From Neorhizobium huautlense (GTDB lineage Bacteria; Pseudomonadota; Alphaproteobacteria; Rhizobiales; Rhizobiaceae), in the NCBI RefSeq assembly GCF_030811685.1, contig NZ_JAUSRF010000008.1:1-64000 (forward strand): a stretch of DNA of 64,000 nt, given 5' to 3'. Numbering within the stretch: the first letter of the stretch is position 1; each line of letters starts with the position of its first letter. The notes under the pieces were generated by a model, which ran no database searches, was not told the DNA's origin, and saw only the letters and a list, made by a program, of their open reading frames with translations. The translations under genes were made by a program, and so were the position numbers. Of this stretch, positions 34,174 through 42,449 are shown one piece after another.

Positions 34174-35283
34174 TCACATAAACGAGCCTTGTGCGCTTTC
34201 AGTAGAAGCGCGTCTGACTTTCGTTAATTCCAGTATCCGTAACCTTGCTGGCAGTTCCCAGTACCGCCAAAGAATATGGCTAGCGGCATAGACGGTTGCA
34301 AGGACAAGCACTGAGGCTGGTATCCATCCCAGTCGATCTGAGACGCTGTATTTCACGAACAGCCTGATTATGATTTGATGCGCCATGTAGGTGCAAAAAC
34401 TAATCTCTCCGAGCCAGACTATGGTTCTGTGCTTTAGCAGAACGCTTATCCGGCCACGCTGATGCGCAAAAATAAAGATCGTCACGGCAAAAAGCAGCAT
34501 GCCGCCCGTTTGAGAAATCCACATGCCGACATGGCGCCAGCCGTATCGCGTTAATTCGGCAGCGATACCATTCGAAGAGATGCCGAAGAGCAAGATTGAT
34601 ATCAGGGCACCCGCTTCAGCGATCGTTGCGAAAGGAACGTCGTTTCTCGACGAAAGATAGAGCCGGCAAGTCGCTATTCCGACGAGAAACTCCAAAAGGC
34701 GCATGACGGGATGCTGCAGCACGAGATTGGACGGCGAGAAGCTCCATATGTTTGGCTGACCTTGCGGAATGGGCACGGTGTCGAGAACCGCTAAAGTCGT
34801 CGCCGTCCCGAGAATTGTCGCCGCAAAGGCGAGTTTCAGCCAGCGTCCGCGCACGACAGGGAATAACAGGTAAAAGAACATTTCAGCTGAAATGCTCCAT
34901 GAAACCGCATTATGGGAGAAGACGTAACCTACTACTGGAACCCACGCGTGCAGAAGTAAAACGTTAGCGATGCTGGGAGCCAACCACTCCGGATGCTTTG
35001 CTAGAAAGGGGGACAGCAGCACAAAAGCAAGCAGCCCCGTGACGATGTGAACAGGCCAAAGACGGGCGAATCGACTGATATAGAACCTCCGGGCGTCGAA
35101 CCTTCCTTGATAAGCGTAGGTAAGGATGAAGCCGGACAGAACGAAGAAGAACGACACGCCCAGCGCTAGCGGTGCGCCGGAAAAAAAAGGCGGGACTATC
35201 GATCCCATCATATGAGCAACAACTACGCTCGCGGCGGCGAGGAACCGTAGCGAGGTAAGTGTATCGATCTGCTTTGGCTGCAT
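34174..35283 (-). CDS. acyltransferase family 3 (OafA/ExoZ-like) membrane protein
   Basis: 369 residues with about ten membrane helices. The start IDTLTSLRFLAAASVVVAHM carries the family R-x(n)-H pair, followed by GVSFFFVLSGFILTYAYQGR and later EISFCTYMAHQIIIRLF. These enzymes O-acylate surface polysaccharides, lipids or Nod-factor-like molecules in the inner membrane. GGGG sits just before ATG 35283. It lies upstream of cysC and the sulfotransferase on the same strand, separated by an AT-rich gap. Acyl donor and acceptor are unknown. Confidence 0.85.
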   Translation of the reverse strand: MQPKQIDTLTSLRFLAAASVVVAHMMGSIVPPFFSGAPLALGVSFFFVLSGFILTYAYQGRFDARRFYISRFARLWPVHIVTGLLAFVLLSPFLAKHPEWLAPSIANVLLLHAWVPVVGYVFSHNAVSWSISAEMFFYLLFPVVRGRWLKLAFAATILGTATTLAVLDTVPIPQGQPNIWSFSPSNLVLQHPVMRLLEFLVGIATCRLYLSSRNDVPFATIAEAGALISILLFGISSNGIAAELTRYGWRHVGMWISQTGGMLLFAVTIFIFAHQRGRISVLLKHRTIVWLGEISFCTYMAHQIIIRLFVKYSVSDRLGWIPASVLVLATVYAASHILWRYWELPARLRILELTKVRRASTESAQGSFM

Positions 35284-35521
35284 TGCTTCCCCCTTGTGTC
35301 TCGGCGAATCTTCAACCACAGCGCGTGCCCTGGCGCAAGCCTGTGTTGTCGCAGTCTCTCATTCCAACGACTGCGCAAGCCGAAAACTGGTCCGTCAACC
35401 CGGGGTACTCATGACCACGCTACGCACGAGCGCTGCGGGCCGTGAAGTCCTGACCTGAAATCACAAGGAAATCTGACATGTACAAGACGTTGCAGGAAGT
35501 GCAGCGACGCTCGATCGCGTT

Positions 35522-35758
35522 CGGGCACATACGAACGCTTCGGAAAGAGATCTGCGCGGCTATGTGATCAAGCGGAAGATTTCAGGCGGCACGGTCAGCC
35601 GCGACGGCCGGCAGGCGCGTGACAGCATGCTCGGGCTGATGAAGACCTGCCAGAAACTCGGCCTATCGTTCTGGCACTATCTCTGCGACCGGCTGGGGAT
35701 CAGCAACGAAGACCAGCCCGTTCCATCTCTCGCCGCTCTTTTTGCAGGACGAAGCTGA
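35522..35758 (+). pseudogene. transposase C-terminal remnant
   Basis: From 35522 one frame reads HTNASERDLRGYVIKRKISG and on to MLGLMKTCQKLGLSFWHYL, ending at TGA 35758. This is the last third of a DDE transposase with the conserved N-x-S-E-R-D motif; the catalytic N-terminal part is missing, and there is no start. It is a decayed fragment, oriented rightward, beside a second fragment from another element. The exact IS family was not established. Confidence 0.65.
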
Positions 35759-35798
35759 AGACTTGCCGCTCTGCTCATTGCGCTGGCATCGCCACCAA

Positions 35799-36137
35799 AT
35801 CTGCCTTGCTTACGGGGATGCCGTGTCCTACACCTTGAACGAATGGGATTATCTGACGCGCTACACCAGCGACGACAGGATGCCGATCGATAACAATATT
35901 CTGGAGCGCGACATCAGAGTTTTTGCGACCGGAAGAAAATCATGGCTGTTCAGCGATACCGCTGACGGAGCCAAGGCCAGCGCTGTGATCTGCAGTCTGA
36001 TGCTGACCTGCCGCGCCTGTGGCGTTGACCCACTCACCTGGCTGCGCCACGTGCTCACAGAGCTGCCTCAGCGTCAGGAAGCCGACGACATCGACGACCT
36101 GCTTCCGTTCAGCTTCTTCAAAATCTCAGCCAATTGA
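35799..36137 (+). pseudogene. IS66-family transposase C-terminal remnant
   Basis: The reading ICLAYGDAVSYTLNEWDYL, DDRMPIDNNILERDIRVFATG and KSWLFSDTADGAKASAVI is the end of an IS66 TnpC transposase with the conserved E of the DDE triad (NNILERDIR). The first three quarters are missing, and terminal repeats were not located. It abuts the preceding fragment, suggesting successive insertions and deletions next to tRNA-Cys. Confidence 0.75.
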
Positions 36138-36282
36138 TAGACCCGGATATCGCTTCGCAAACGGGGCCGATCCGGTGATGCCGCCAACGTCAATGTGCAT
36201 GGAAAATCGCGCTTACATTTCTTCTGCCAAGTCATGGGTTCCGCAGATCAGTACAGGTGCAAGCGAGAGAAATGGAGAACAG

Positions 36283-36338
36283 ATTGCCACACCTGATTTT
36301 GGTGTGGCGGAACGTTTGAGGCCCATATTGCCACACCT
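36283..36338. repeat. triplicated 8-mer with inverted copy next to tRNA-Cys
   Basis: GCCACACC occurs at 36286-36293 and 36330-36337 in direct orientation (within the longer ATTGCCACACCT) and inverted as GGTGTGGC at 36301-36308. The first and inverted copies can form a hairpin. It may be part of the leftward terminator of tRNA-Cys or debris of an element end. Confidence 0.45.
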
Positions 36339-36388
36339 CAAAAAATATCGAGGTTTGACAACGTCTTGTAATCGTCTGGGAAAAGGGA

Positions 36389-36462
36389 TGGAGGCCTCGC
36401 CGAGAATCGAACTCGGGTGCAAGGATTTGCAGTCCTCTGCGTCACCACTCCGCCACGAGGCC
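36389..36462 (-). tRNA. tRNA-Cys (GCA)
   Basis: 74 bases with CCA encoded. The acceptor GGCCTCG pairs with CGAGGCC, the T-loop is GAGTTCGATTC, and the anticodon loop ACTGCAAA gives GCA. Its 3' end faces the transposase remnants, a usual setting for insertions. Confidence 0.97.
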
Positions 36463-36816
36463 ATCCGGGGTATTTAGCGTGCGGTAAGGGGCGTTTAGAA
36501 CGAATCTATGGGTCACGCAAGCCCCTTCATTCTGAACTTGCATCCTTTTTTCATCGTGACGGCAGGTTCGCCTTGTGACGCAGCCAAACCACGATTCAAC
36601 AGTCGTCCGGACAAGCGGCTTGGAGACACCAATCTCTCAGGCATATTTGCCTCAACATGTGTCCGCGCAGCGGCTTCCGGGCGCCTGTGCGCTCGTGTCG
36701 CTTTTGAGTTCAGTTGCCCCAAGCGTTGATGTCAACGGGACTGTGGCTGACGGCAAGCGTCGCACGTACAGGAGGTGTATTCGGACGTCGGTTTGAAAAG
36801 GCCGGTACAGGAAAGC
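36463..36816. other. gene-free region right of tRNA-Cys
   Basis: About 354 bases. Overlapping short readings exist on both strands, but none has a ribosome site or a recognisable product, so I call no gene. It must contain the leftward promoter of tRNA-Cys. No repeats or att-like copy of the tRNA end were seen. Confidence 0.5.
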
Positions 36817-37110
36817 TCAAATTCGGTCCTGAGTACGCAGCATTTCGGCAATCATCGTTCCAAGCATCGCATGCAGATTTCTCGCGGTGGCAAGATCGAA
36901 CCTCAGGCGCGTCGCGACGTCCACTTTCGGCGATCCGTTGAGATCCATGATGGCTGAGCCGAGCGAGATATGGGCAATATTGTTGTGATGCCGACATTCG
37001 GTGATCATGTCGACGAATTTCACCGGAACGCTTTCGTCGCGCACGGACCATAAATTCTTGCTGCTGGATACCCTTTCTGAACTGTCATGAAGCATGGCGG
37101 TGTCGGGCAT
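36817..37110 (-). CDS. small hypothetical protein, DUF3467-like by pattern
   Basis: 97 residues. AAGGAG lies 6 bases before ATG 37110, a very good site. The C-terminal part (VKFVDMITECRHHNNIAHI, then LRFDLATARNLHAMLGTMI) has the spacing seen in DUF3467-like small proteins, where strands are followed by a last helix; I would not rely on it. There is no signal or membrane segment. It diverges from the isoaspartyl methyltransferase-like gene across 276 bases. Function unknown. Confidence 0.65.
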   Translation of the reverse strand: MPDTAMLHDSSERVSSSKNLWSVRDESVPVKFVDMITECRHHNNIAHISLGSAIMDLNGSPKVDVATRLRFDLATARNLHAMLGTMIAEMLRTQDRI

Positions 37111-37308
37111 TTCGATCTCCTTGAAACATGACAGATTATCAATGTGAGGCTGCGTCGGCGTCCAGCGCATAGTGAATTTTACGTTAATGATGGCGAGTTG
37201 GCCCGTTTCCCATCTGTGCCCCGCGCCGGGCACCTGTCCGGGCGAGGCGGTTGCAGGGGTACATTCGCAGATGCTTTGTGTTTTGCCCCTTGTGTTTTTG
37301 CCTTCGGC

Positions 37309-37326
37309 TTCAAGCCATGGCTTGAA
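37309..37326. promoter_or_regulatory. perfect 18-bp palindrome upstream of methyltransferase-like gene
   Basis: TTCAAGCCATGGCTTGAA is perfectly symmetric and extends imperfectly to GGC...GCC. It lies 60 bases before the ATG at 37387, a position suitable for an operator or a leader hairpin. Confidence 0.4.
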
Positions 37327-37386
37327 AGCCGGTTACGGCCTCAGTAATACGGGGGCAGTTGGACCGCTTTTAAGAGGCGCAGAAGC

Positions 37387-38034
37387 ATGACCGATTACGA
37401 AAAAGCGCGGATCACCATGGTGGATAACCAGATCCGTACGACCGATGTGACGTCCCACTCGGTTCTCAAGGCGTTTCTCGCCGTTCCGCGTGAAGATTTT
37501 GTGCCGGATGCGGTCAAGCCGATCGCCTATATCGACAACGATATCGAAGTGGCGCCGGGCCGTTATGTGCTGGCCGCTTCGCCGCTGGCCAAATTGCTTC
37601 AGCTTGCCGCCATCACGCGCGAAGATGCCGTGCTCGAGATCGGCTGTTGCACCGGCTACACCGCAGCCCTGCTTTCGCATCTGGCTGGCGGTGTGGTCAC
37701 CATCGATAGCGATGAAGCGCTGGTGGAACAGGCCAAGGCCTCGCTTGCCGGCTATGGCAATGTCGTTGCTGTCGCCGGCGACATGGCGAAGGGCCATTAT
37801 GCCGAAAGCCCCTATGATATCATCGTCATCAGTGGTGCCGTCGAAGAAGTGCCGGCTGCACTGTTCGACCAGTTGCGCGATGGCGGTCGCCTGATCGCGG
37901 TGGTCGGACATGGCAATTCGGCATTCGCTACATTGTTCACCAAGGAGAGCGGCGGCGTTTCGGCGACCCCGCAGTTCAACTCCTCGATCCGTCCGCTGCC
38001 GGGTTTCCTTAAAACGAAAGAATTCGTTTTCTGA
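37387..38034 (+). CDS. protein-L-isoaspartate O-methyltransferase-like protein (divergent paralogue)
   Basis: 215 residues. The family signature is present: IRTTDVTSHSVLKAFLAVPR, ASPLAKLLQLA, and SAM motif I as VLEIGCCTGYTAALL near residue 82. It differs from the classical Pcm at 60369-61022, whose motif I is VLEIGTGSGF. In rhizobia this divergent type usually sits beside tolC. It may repair isoaspartate or have become a different methyltransferase. GAGGCG lies a few bases before the ATG. A terminator follows at 38087, so it is transcribed alone. Confidence 0.83.
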   Translation: MTDYEKARITMVDNQIRTTDVTSHSVLKAFLAVPREDFVPDAVKPIAYIDNDIEVAPGRYVLAASPLAKLLQLAAITREDAVLEIGCCTGYTAALLSHLAGGVVTIDSDEALVEQAKASLAGYGNVVAVAGDMAKGHYAESPYDIIVISGAVEEVPAALFDQLRDGGRLIAVVGHGNSAFATLFTKESGGVSATPQFNSSIRPLPGFLKTKEFVF

Positions 38035-38086
38035 TAAATATCGGTGCGACCGCGCCGAACAAATCTGTGCATGCGCAGTATGGCTG

Positions 38087-38118
38087 GCCCGCCCTCGATT
38101 GTTTCGAGGCGGGCTTTT
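38087..38118 (+). terminator. intrinsic terminator
   Basis: GCCCGCC-CTCGA (38087-38098) pairs with TCGAG-GCGGGC (about 38104-38114), with one offset base, and is followed by TTTT. It separates the methyltransferase-like gene from popZ. Confidence 0.8.
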
Positions 38119-38194
38119 CCGTTAAAATGCCGGTGATTCGTCCTCGCGTATCCTTGAGGCTCCGGATCCATGAACCGTCAGATCGGGGAAGAGT

Positions 38195-39076
38195 ATGGCT
38201 CAGCCAAGCGTAGCGCGTGAACCCTCCATGGAAGAGATCCTGGCGTCTATACGCCGGATCATCGAAAGCAACGAGCCTGCGGCCGACGGTTCCGCGCGCA
38301 ATGATTTTGCCGAGTACAGCGACGGTGACCGCGCGTCCGAAGATGCCGGCGATGACGCTTTCGCGCCGGAAATGGCCGCGAACGATCCGGGCGTGCCGGT
38401 TCGCGAAGCTGCGGCCGAAAAGCCGGCGGTTCAGGCGCATGACTTCTCCGGTCACGCCGCAGCGGCGGCTGCCGCCGTTCCGGAGCGCTCGCTGTCGCTC
38501 GCAGATGTTGCCGCTCGCGTTCGGGCTGCGTCCAGCCGCGCACCGGAAGTGCCATCCGAAACCGCGAATGAAGAATCGCAGGCGGTCGAGCAGCTCGCAG
38601 CATCTCCGGCTCCGCGGACACTGCCGCGCCCGATCCTGCCGCCCATTCCGGAATTGGGTGTTGCCGGGTTCAACCCGGAAGGTGCTTCCGCCGAACCTGA
38701 AAGGATGCCTCGCATCGTGGAATCTATTTTCGAGCCGAAGACGCCTGACGTGGTGATGCCCGAGCCTGCCGCCGTGATCGACGCGCCGGAAGCCAAGGCG
38801 GAAAACCCCTTTGCCGAACCGAAGGCAGAAAGCCTGCCAGCCAAGATCGAGGCTGCTGCTAGTCTGATGTCGGCGGAAGCTGGTGCGCAGGTTGCCCGTT
38901 CCTTCGGCGAACTCGCCGATATGCTCGATGGCTTCAATCAGCAGTCGGTCGAGGAGATCGCTCAGGACATGCTGCGCCCGATGCTGCAGGAATGGCTCGA
39001 TGACAATCTGCCGACGCTCGTCGAGCGTCTCGTGCGCGAGGAAATCGAACGCGTGGCTCGCGGTCCTCGTCGTTAA
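38195..39076 (+). CDS. popZ: PopZ/DUF2497-family polar organising protein
   Basis: 293 residues. The conserved N-terminal helix EPSMEEILASIRRIIE (about 9-24) and the C-terminal block DMLRPMLQEWLDDNLPTLV plus ERLVREEIERVARG (about 260-289) are the two conserved ends of PopZ. The middle (about 30-240) is acidic, Pro/Ala-rich and disordered. PopZ forms a polar matrix anchoring chromosome and regulators; in Agrobacterium it marks the growth pole. The Rhizobiaceae version is longer than the Caulobacter protein (177), mostly in the linker. GGGGAAGAGT precedes the ATG. valS follows after a terminator. Confidence 0.88.
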   Translation: MAQPSVAREPSMEEILASIRRIIESNEPAADGSARNDFAEYSDGDRASEDAGDDAFAPEMAANDPGVPVREAAAEKPAVQAHDFSGHAAAAAAAVPERSLSLADVAARVRAASSRAPEVPSETANEESQAVEQLAASPAPRTLPRPILPPIPELGVAGFNPEGASAEPERMPRIVESIFEPKTPDVVMPEPAAVIDAPEAKAENPFAEPKAESLPAKIEAAASLMSAEAGAQVARSFGELADMLDGFNQQSVEEIAQDMLRPMLQEWLDDNLPTLVERLVREEIERVARGPRR

Positions 39077-39100
39077 TCGCCGTATCGGCGTCATTTCAAG

Positions 39101-39130
39101 AGCCGCTCCGGCAACGGGGCGGCTTTTTTA
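39101..39130 (+). terminator. intrinsic terminator
   Basis: The stem AGCCGCTCCG (39101-39110) pairs with CGGGGCGGCT (39115-39124), including one G-U pair, around a GCAA tetraloop and is followed by TTTTTT. It ends the popZ transcript. Confidence 0.85.
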
Positions 39131-39198
39131 TTGACTTCACCCGCCCCACATACGTAACAACCCACCATCTCATTCATAAAAGAAAAACGGGTCAGGAA

Positions 39199-42117
39199 AT
39201 GCTCGATAAGACCTTTGATTCCGCCGCCGTCGAACCGAAAATCGCATCCGCATGGGACGAAGCCAACGCGTTTCGTGCCGGTGCCAATGCCAAGCCGGGC
39301 GCGGAAACCTTCACCATCGTGATCCCGCCGCCGAACGTTACCGGTTCGCTGCATATGGGCCACGCGCTCAACAACACGCTGCAGGACATCATGGTCCGCT
39401 TCGAGCGCATGCGCGGCAAGGACGTGCTGTGGCAGCCAGGCATGGACCATGCCGGTATCGCCACGCAGATGGTTGTCGAGCGCAAGCTGGCCGAAAATGG
39501 CAGCAACGTTACGCGCCGTGACCTTGGCCGCGAGGCGTTCATCGAAAAAGTCTGGGAGTGGAAGGAAGAGTCGGGCGGCCTGATCTTCAACCAGTTGAAG
39601 CGTCTCGGCGCTTCCTGCGACTGGTCGCGCGAACGGTTTACGATGGACGAGGGGCTTTCCAAGGCCGTTCTCGAAGTCTTTGTCACGCTCTACAAGCAGG
39701 GCCTGATCTATCGCGGCAAGCGACTGGTCAACTGGGACCCGAAGTTTGAAACGGCGATTTCCGATCTCGAAGTCGAGAGCAAGGAAGTCGACGGCCATAT
39801 GTGGCACTTCAAGTACCCGCTGGCGGGCGGCGAAACCTATACCTATGTCGAGAAGGACGCCGACGGGAACATCACGCTTTCCGAAGAGCGCGACTACATT
39901 TCGATTGCCACCACCCGTCCGGAAACCATGCTGGGGGATGGTGCTGTTGCCGTTCATCCGTCCGACGAGCGTTATGCGCCTATCGTCGGCAAGCTCTGCG
40001 AAATCCCGGTCGGTCCGAAAGAACATCGCCGCCTGATCCCGATCATCACCGACGAATACCCGGAGAAGGATTTTGGTTCTGGTGCGGTCAAGATTACCGG
40101 CGCGCATGATTTCAACGACTATCAGGTCGCCAAGCGCAACAAGATCCCGCTCTACCGTCTGATGGACACCATCGCGGCGATGCGTACTGATGGCGAAAGC
40201 TATGCCGAGTGTGCGGCAAAGGCTGCCGCCATCACCAGGACCGGCGAACTGCCGAGCGAATCCGAGGTCGACGAGATCAACCTCGTTCCGGAAGAATATC
40301 GTGGCCTCGACCGCATGGTTGCCCGTGCAAAGATCATCGAGACGATCAATGCCGAAGGCCTTGCTGTCACGGTCAAGGATGCCGAAGGCAGCGACATTCC
40401 TTACGTCGAGAAGAAGAAGATCATGCAGCCGTTTGGCGACCGCTCCGGCGTCGTCATCGAACCGATGCTGACCGACCAGTGGTTCGCCGATGCAAAAACG
40501 CTGGCCGAGCCGGCGATCGCTTCCGTTCGCGAAGGCCGCACCAACTTCGTTCCCAAAAACTGGGAAAAGACCTACTTCGACTGGATGGAAAACATCGAGC
40601 CGTGGTGCATTTCGCGCCAGCTCTGGTGGGGCCATCAGATCCCTGCATGGTATGGCCCGGATGGCCAGTGCTTTGTCGAAAAATCCGAGGAAGAGGCGCT
40701 CGACGCCGCCGTCCAGCATTATCTCGCTCATGAAGGCCCGTGGAAGGCCTGGGTTCAGGAAAAGCTCGAAAACTACGAGCCGGGTTCGATCCTGACGCGT
40801 GACGAGGACGTTCTCGATACGTGGTTCTCGTCCGCCCTGTGGCCGTTCTCGACGCTTGGCTGGCCGGACAAGACGCCGGAACTGGCGCGCTATTACCCGA
40901 CCAATACGCTCGTCACCGGTTTCGACATCATCTTCTTCTGGGTTGCCCGCATGATGATGATGGGCATGCATTTCATGAAGGACGAAGAGGGCAATGCCGT
41001 CGAGCCGTTCAACACGGTTTATGTCCACGCGCTGGTTCGCGACAAGAACGGCCAGAAGATGTCGAAGTCCAAGGGCAACGTCATCGATCCGCTGGAACTG
41101 ATCGACGAATACGGCGCCGACGCGCTGCGCTTCACGCTTGCCATCATGGCGGCGCAGGGGCGTGACGTAAAACTCGACCCGGCCCGCATCGCCGGTTACC
41201 GCAACTTTGGCACCAAGCTGTGGAACGCGACGCGTTTCGCGGAGATGAACGGCGTGAAGCGCGATCCGCATTTCATTCCGGATGCCACGACGCTGACGAT
41301 CAACCGCTGGATCCTGACCGAACTCGGCATCACCATCCGTGACGTCACCGAGGCGATCGAGACCCATCGTTTCAACGAGGCAGCGTCATCGCTCTATCGT
41401 TTCGTCTGGAATCAGTTCTGCGACTGGTATCTGGAACTCCTGAAGCCGATCTTCATGGGCGAGGACGAAGCGGCCAAGAAGGAAGCGCAGGGCTGCGCAG
41501 CTTACGTTCTCGAAGAGATCTACAAGCTGCTGCATCCGTTCATGCCGTTCATGACGGAAGAGCTGTGGGCGCATACCGATAGCCGTGACAATCTGCTTTG
41601 CCATACCGACTGGCCGGCGCCGGAATTTGCCGACGAGAAGGCTGCTGCCGAAATCAACTGGTTGGTCGATCTCGTTACCGGTCTGCGCTCGGCCCGTTCG
41701 GAGATGAACGTGCCGCCGTCGGCAACCGCACCGCTGATCATGGTTGGCGCCAGCGAACTGACGCAGGGGCGCCTGCAGCGCCACGACGCGGCAATCCGTC
41801 GTCTGGCCCGCGTTGATGCCATCTCGCTTGCGGATACGGCACCGAAGGGCGCAGCACAGGTCGTGGTCGGCGAGGCGACCGCCTGCCTGCCGCTCGGCAG
41901 CCTGATCGATTTTGCCGCCGAGCGCGCGCGGATCGAAAAGACGCTGTCCAAGGTCGATGCGGACATCGCCCGCGCCAAGGGCAAGCTGTCGAACGAAAAG
42001 TTCGTCGCCAATGCCGACCCCGAAGTGGTGGCGGCAGAACGCGAGCGCCTGGCCGAACTTGAGGTTCAGCGTGCCAGCCTGTTGACGGCGCTGCAGCGCC
42101 TGAACGAGGCCGACTGA
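39199..42117 (+). CDS. valS: valyl-tRNA synthetase
   Basis: 972 residues, a full-length class I synthetase. HIGH appears as HMGH at 52-55 in PPNVTGSLHMGH, and KMSKS at 620-624. The editing domain lies between (TTRPETMLGD near 237). The anticodon-binding domain follows, and a C-terminal coiled coil (about 900-972) ends in a Leu/Glu-rich helix. It charges tRNA(Val) and hydrolyses Thr-tRNA(Val). It follows popZ. A terminator lies after its stop. Confidence 0.97.
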   Translation: MLDKTFDSAAVEPKIASAWDEANAFRAGANAKPGAETFTIVIPPPNVTGSLHMGHALNNTLQDIMVRFERMRGKDVLWQPGMDHAGIATQMVVERKLAENGSNVTRRDLGREAFIEKVWEWKEESGGLIFNQLKRLGASCDWSRERFTMDEGLSKAVLEVFVTLYKQGLIYRGKRLVNWDPKFETAISDLEVESKEVDGHMWHFKYPLAGGETYTYVEKDADGNITLSEERDYISIATTRPETMLGDGAVAVHPSDERYAPIVGKLCEIPVGPKEHRRLIPIITDEYPEKDFGSGAVKITGAHDFNDYQVAKRNKIPLYRLMDTIAAMRTDGESYAECAAKAAAITRTGELPSESEVDEINLVPEEYRGLDRMVARAKIIETINAEGLAVTVKDAEGSDIPYVEKKKIMQPFGDRSGVVIEPMLTDQWFADAKTLAEPAIASVREGRTNFVPKNWEKTYFDWMENIEPWCISRQLWWGHQIPAWYGPDGQCFVEKSEEEALDAAVQHYLAHEGPWKAWVQEKLENYEPGSILTRDEDVLDTWFSSALWPFSTLGWPDKTPELARYYPTNTLVTGFDIIFFWVARMMMMGMHFMKDEEGNAVEPFNTVYVHALVRDKNGQKMSKSKGNVIDPLELIDEYGADALRFTLAIMAAQGRDVKLDPARIAGYRNFGTKLWNATRFAEMNGVKRDPHFIPDATTLTINRWILTELGITIRDVTEAIETHRFNEAASSLYRFVWNQFCDWYLELLKPIFMGEDEAAKKEAQGCAAYVLEEIYKLLHPFMPFMTEELWAHTDSRDNLLCHTDWPAPEFADEKAAAEINWLVDLVTGLRSARSEMNVPPSATAPLIMVGASELTQGRLQRHDAAIRRLARVDAISLADTAPKGAAQVVVGEATACLPLGSLIDFAAERARIEKTLSKVDADIARAKGKLSNEKFVANADPEVVAAERERLAELEVQRASLLTALQRLNEAD

Positions 42118-42153
42118 GTCTTAACCGCTGAAATTGATGGATTTTTGCTTTCA

Positions 42154-42183
42154 AAGGGCGCGTCGCGAAAGCGGCGCGCCCTT
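42154..42183 (+). terminator. terminator after valS
   Basis: AAGGGCGCG (42154-42162) pairs with CGCGCCCTT (42175-42183), with a GAAA-type inner loop, and is followed by ATTG. It lies 37 bases after the valS stop. Confidence 0.75.
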
Positions 42184-42449
42184 ATTGTCTGGGGATGACA
42201 TGAAATCGCCACGCTGTTGCGGATCAGGCACATCCACCGGAAGTTGTGTGATAAAATTCTAAAAGGACCGGTATTATTGCGGTATGTTAAAATGAAATTT
42301 CGCATATGTGCCGAATTGACCCGCTGTTCAGATGCCCACGTCAAAGTTTCGGTTGCAGGTGGCTATATTCCGTATGTCACGCAAAGTTGTTATTTGGCAT
42401 GGACTGCATCACACTGATTCCCATCACTTGCTGGGAGGAGCGGGTTCTT
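42184..42449 (+). promoter_or_regulatory. AT-rich leader of fadL-like gene
   Basis: About 266 bases without a gene. It is richer in A and T than the surroundings (around 42240-42310, GTGATAAAATTC, GTTAAAATGAAATTTC), fitting a promoter for the outer-membrane gene. No precise box could be assigned. Confidence 0.4.

Noticed and set aside
36389..36462. tRNA-Cys as an attachment site of an intact integrated element.
   Set aside because: No integrase, and no second copy of the tRNA 3' end was seen in the window; only decayed transposase ends are present.
36463..36816. Overlapping short frames on both strands right of tRNA-Cys.
   Set aside because: None has a ribosome site, and the products are Arg/Ala/Pro-rich with no pattern; likely chance frames.
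39091..41367. Very long open frame opposite valS (about 758 codons).
   Set aside because: It lies entirely opposite a certain essential gene. High GC with G/C third positions produces long mirror frames; no recognisable protein and no ribosome site.
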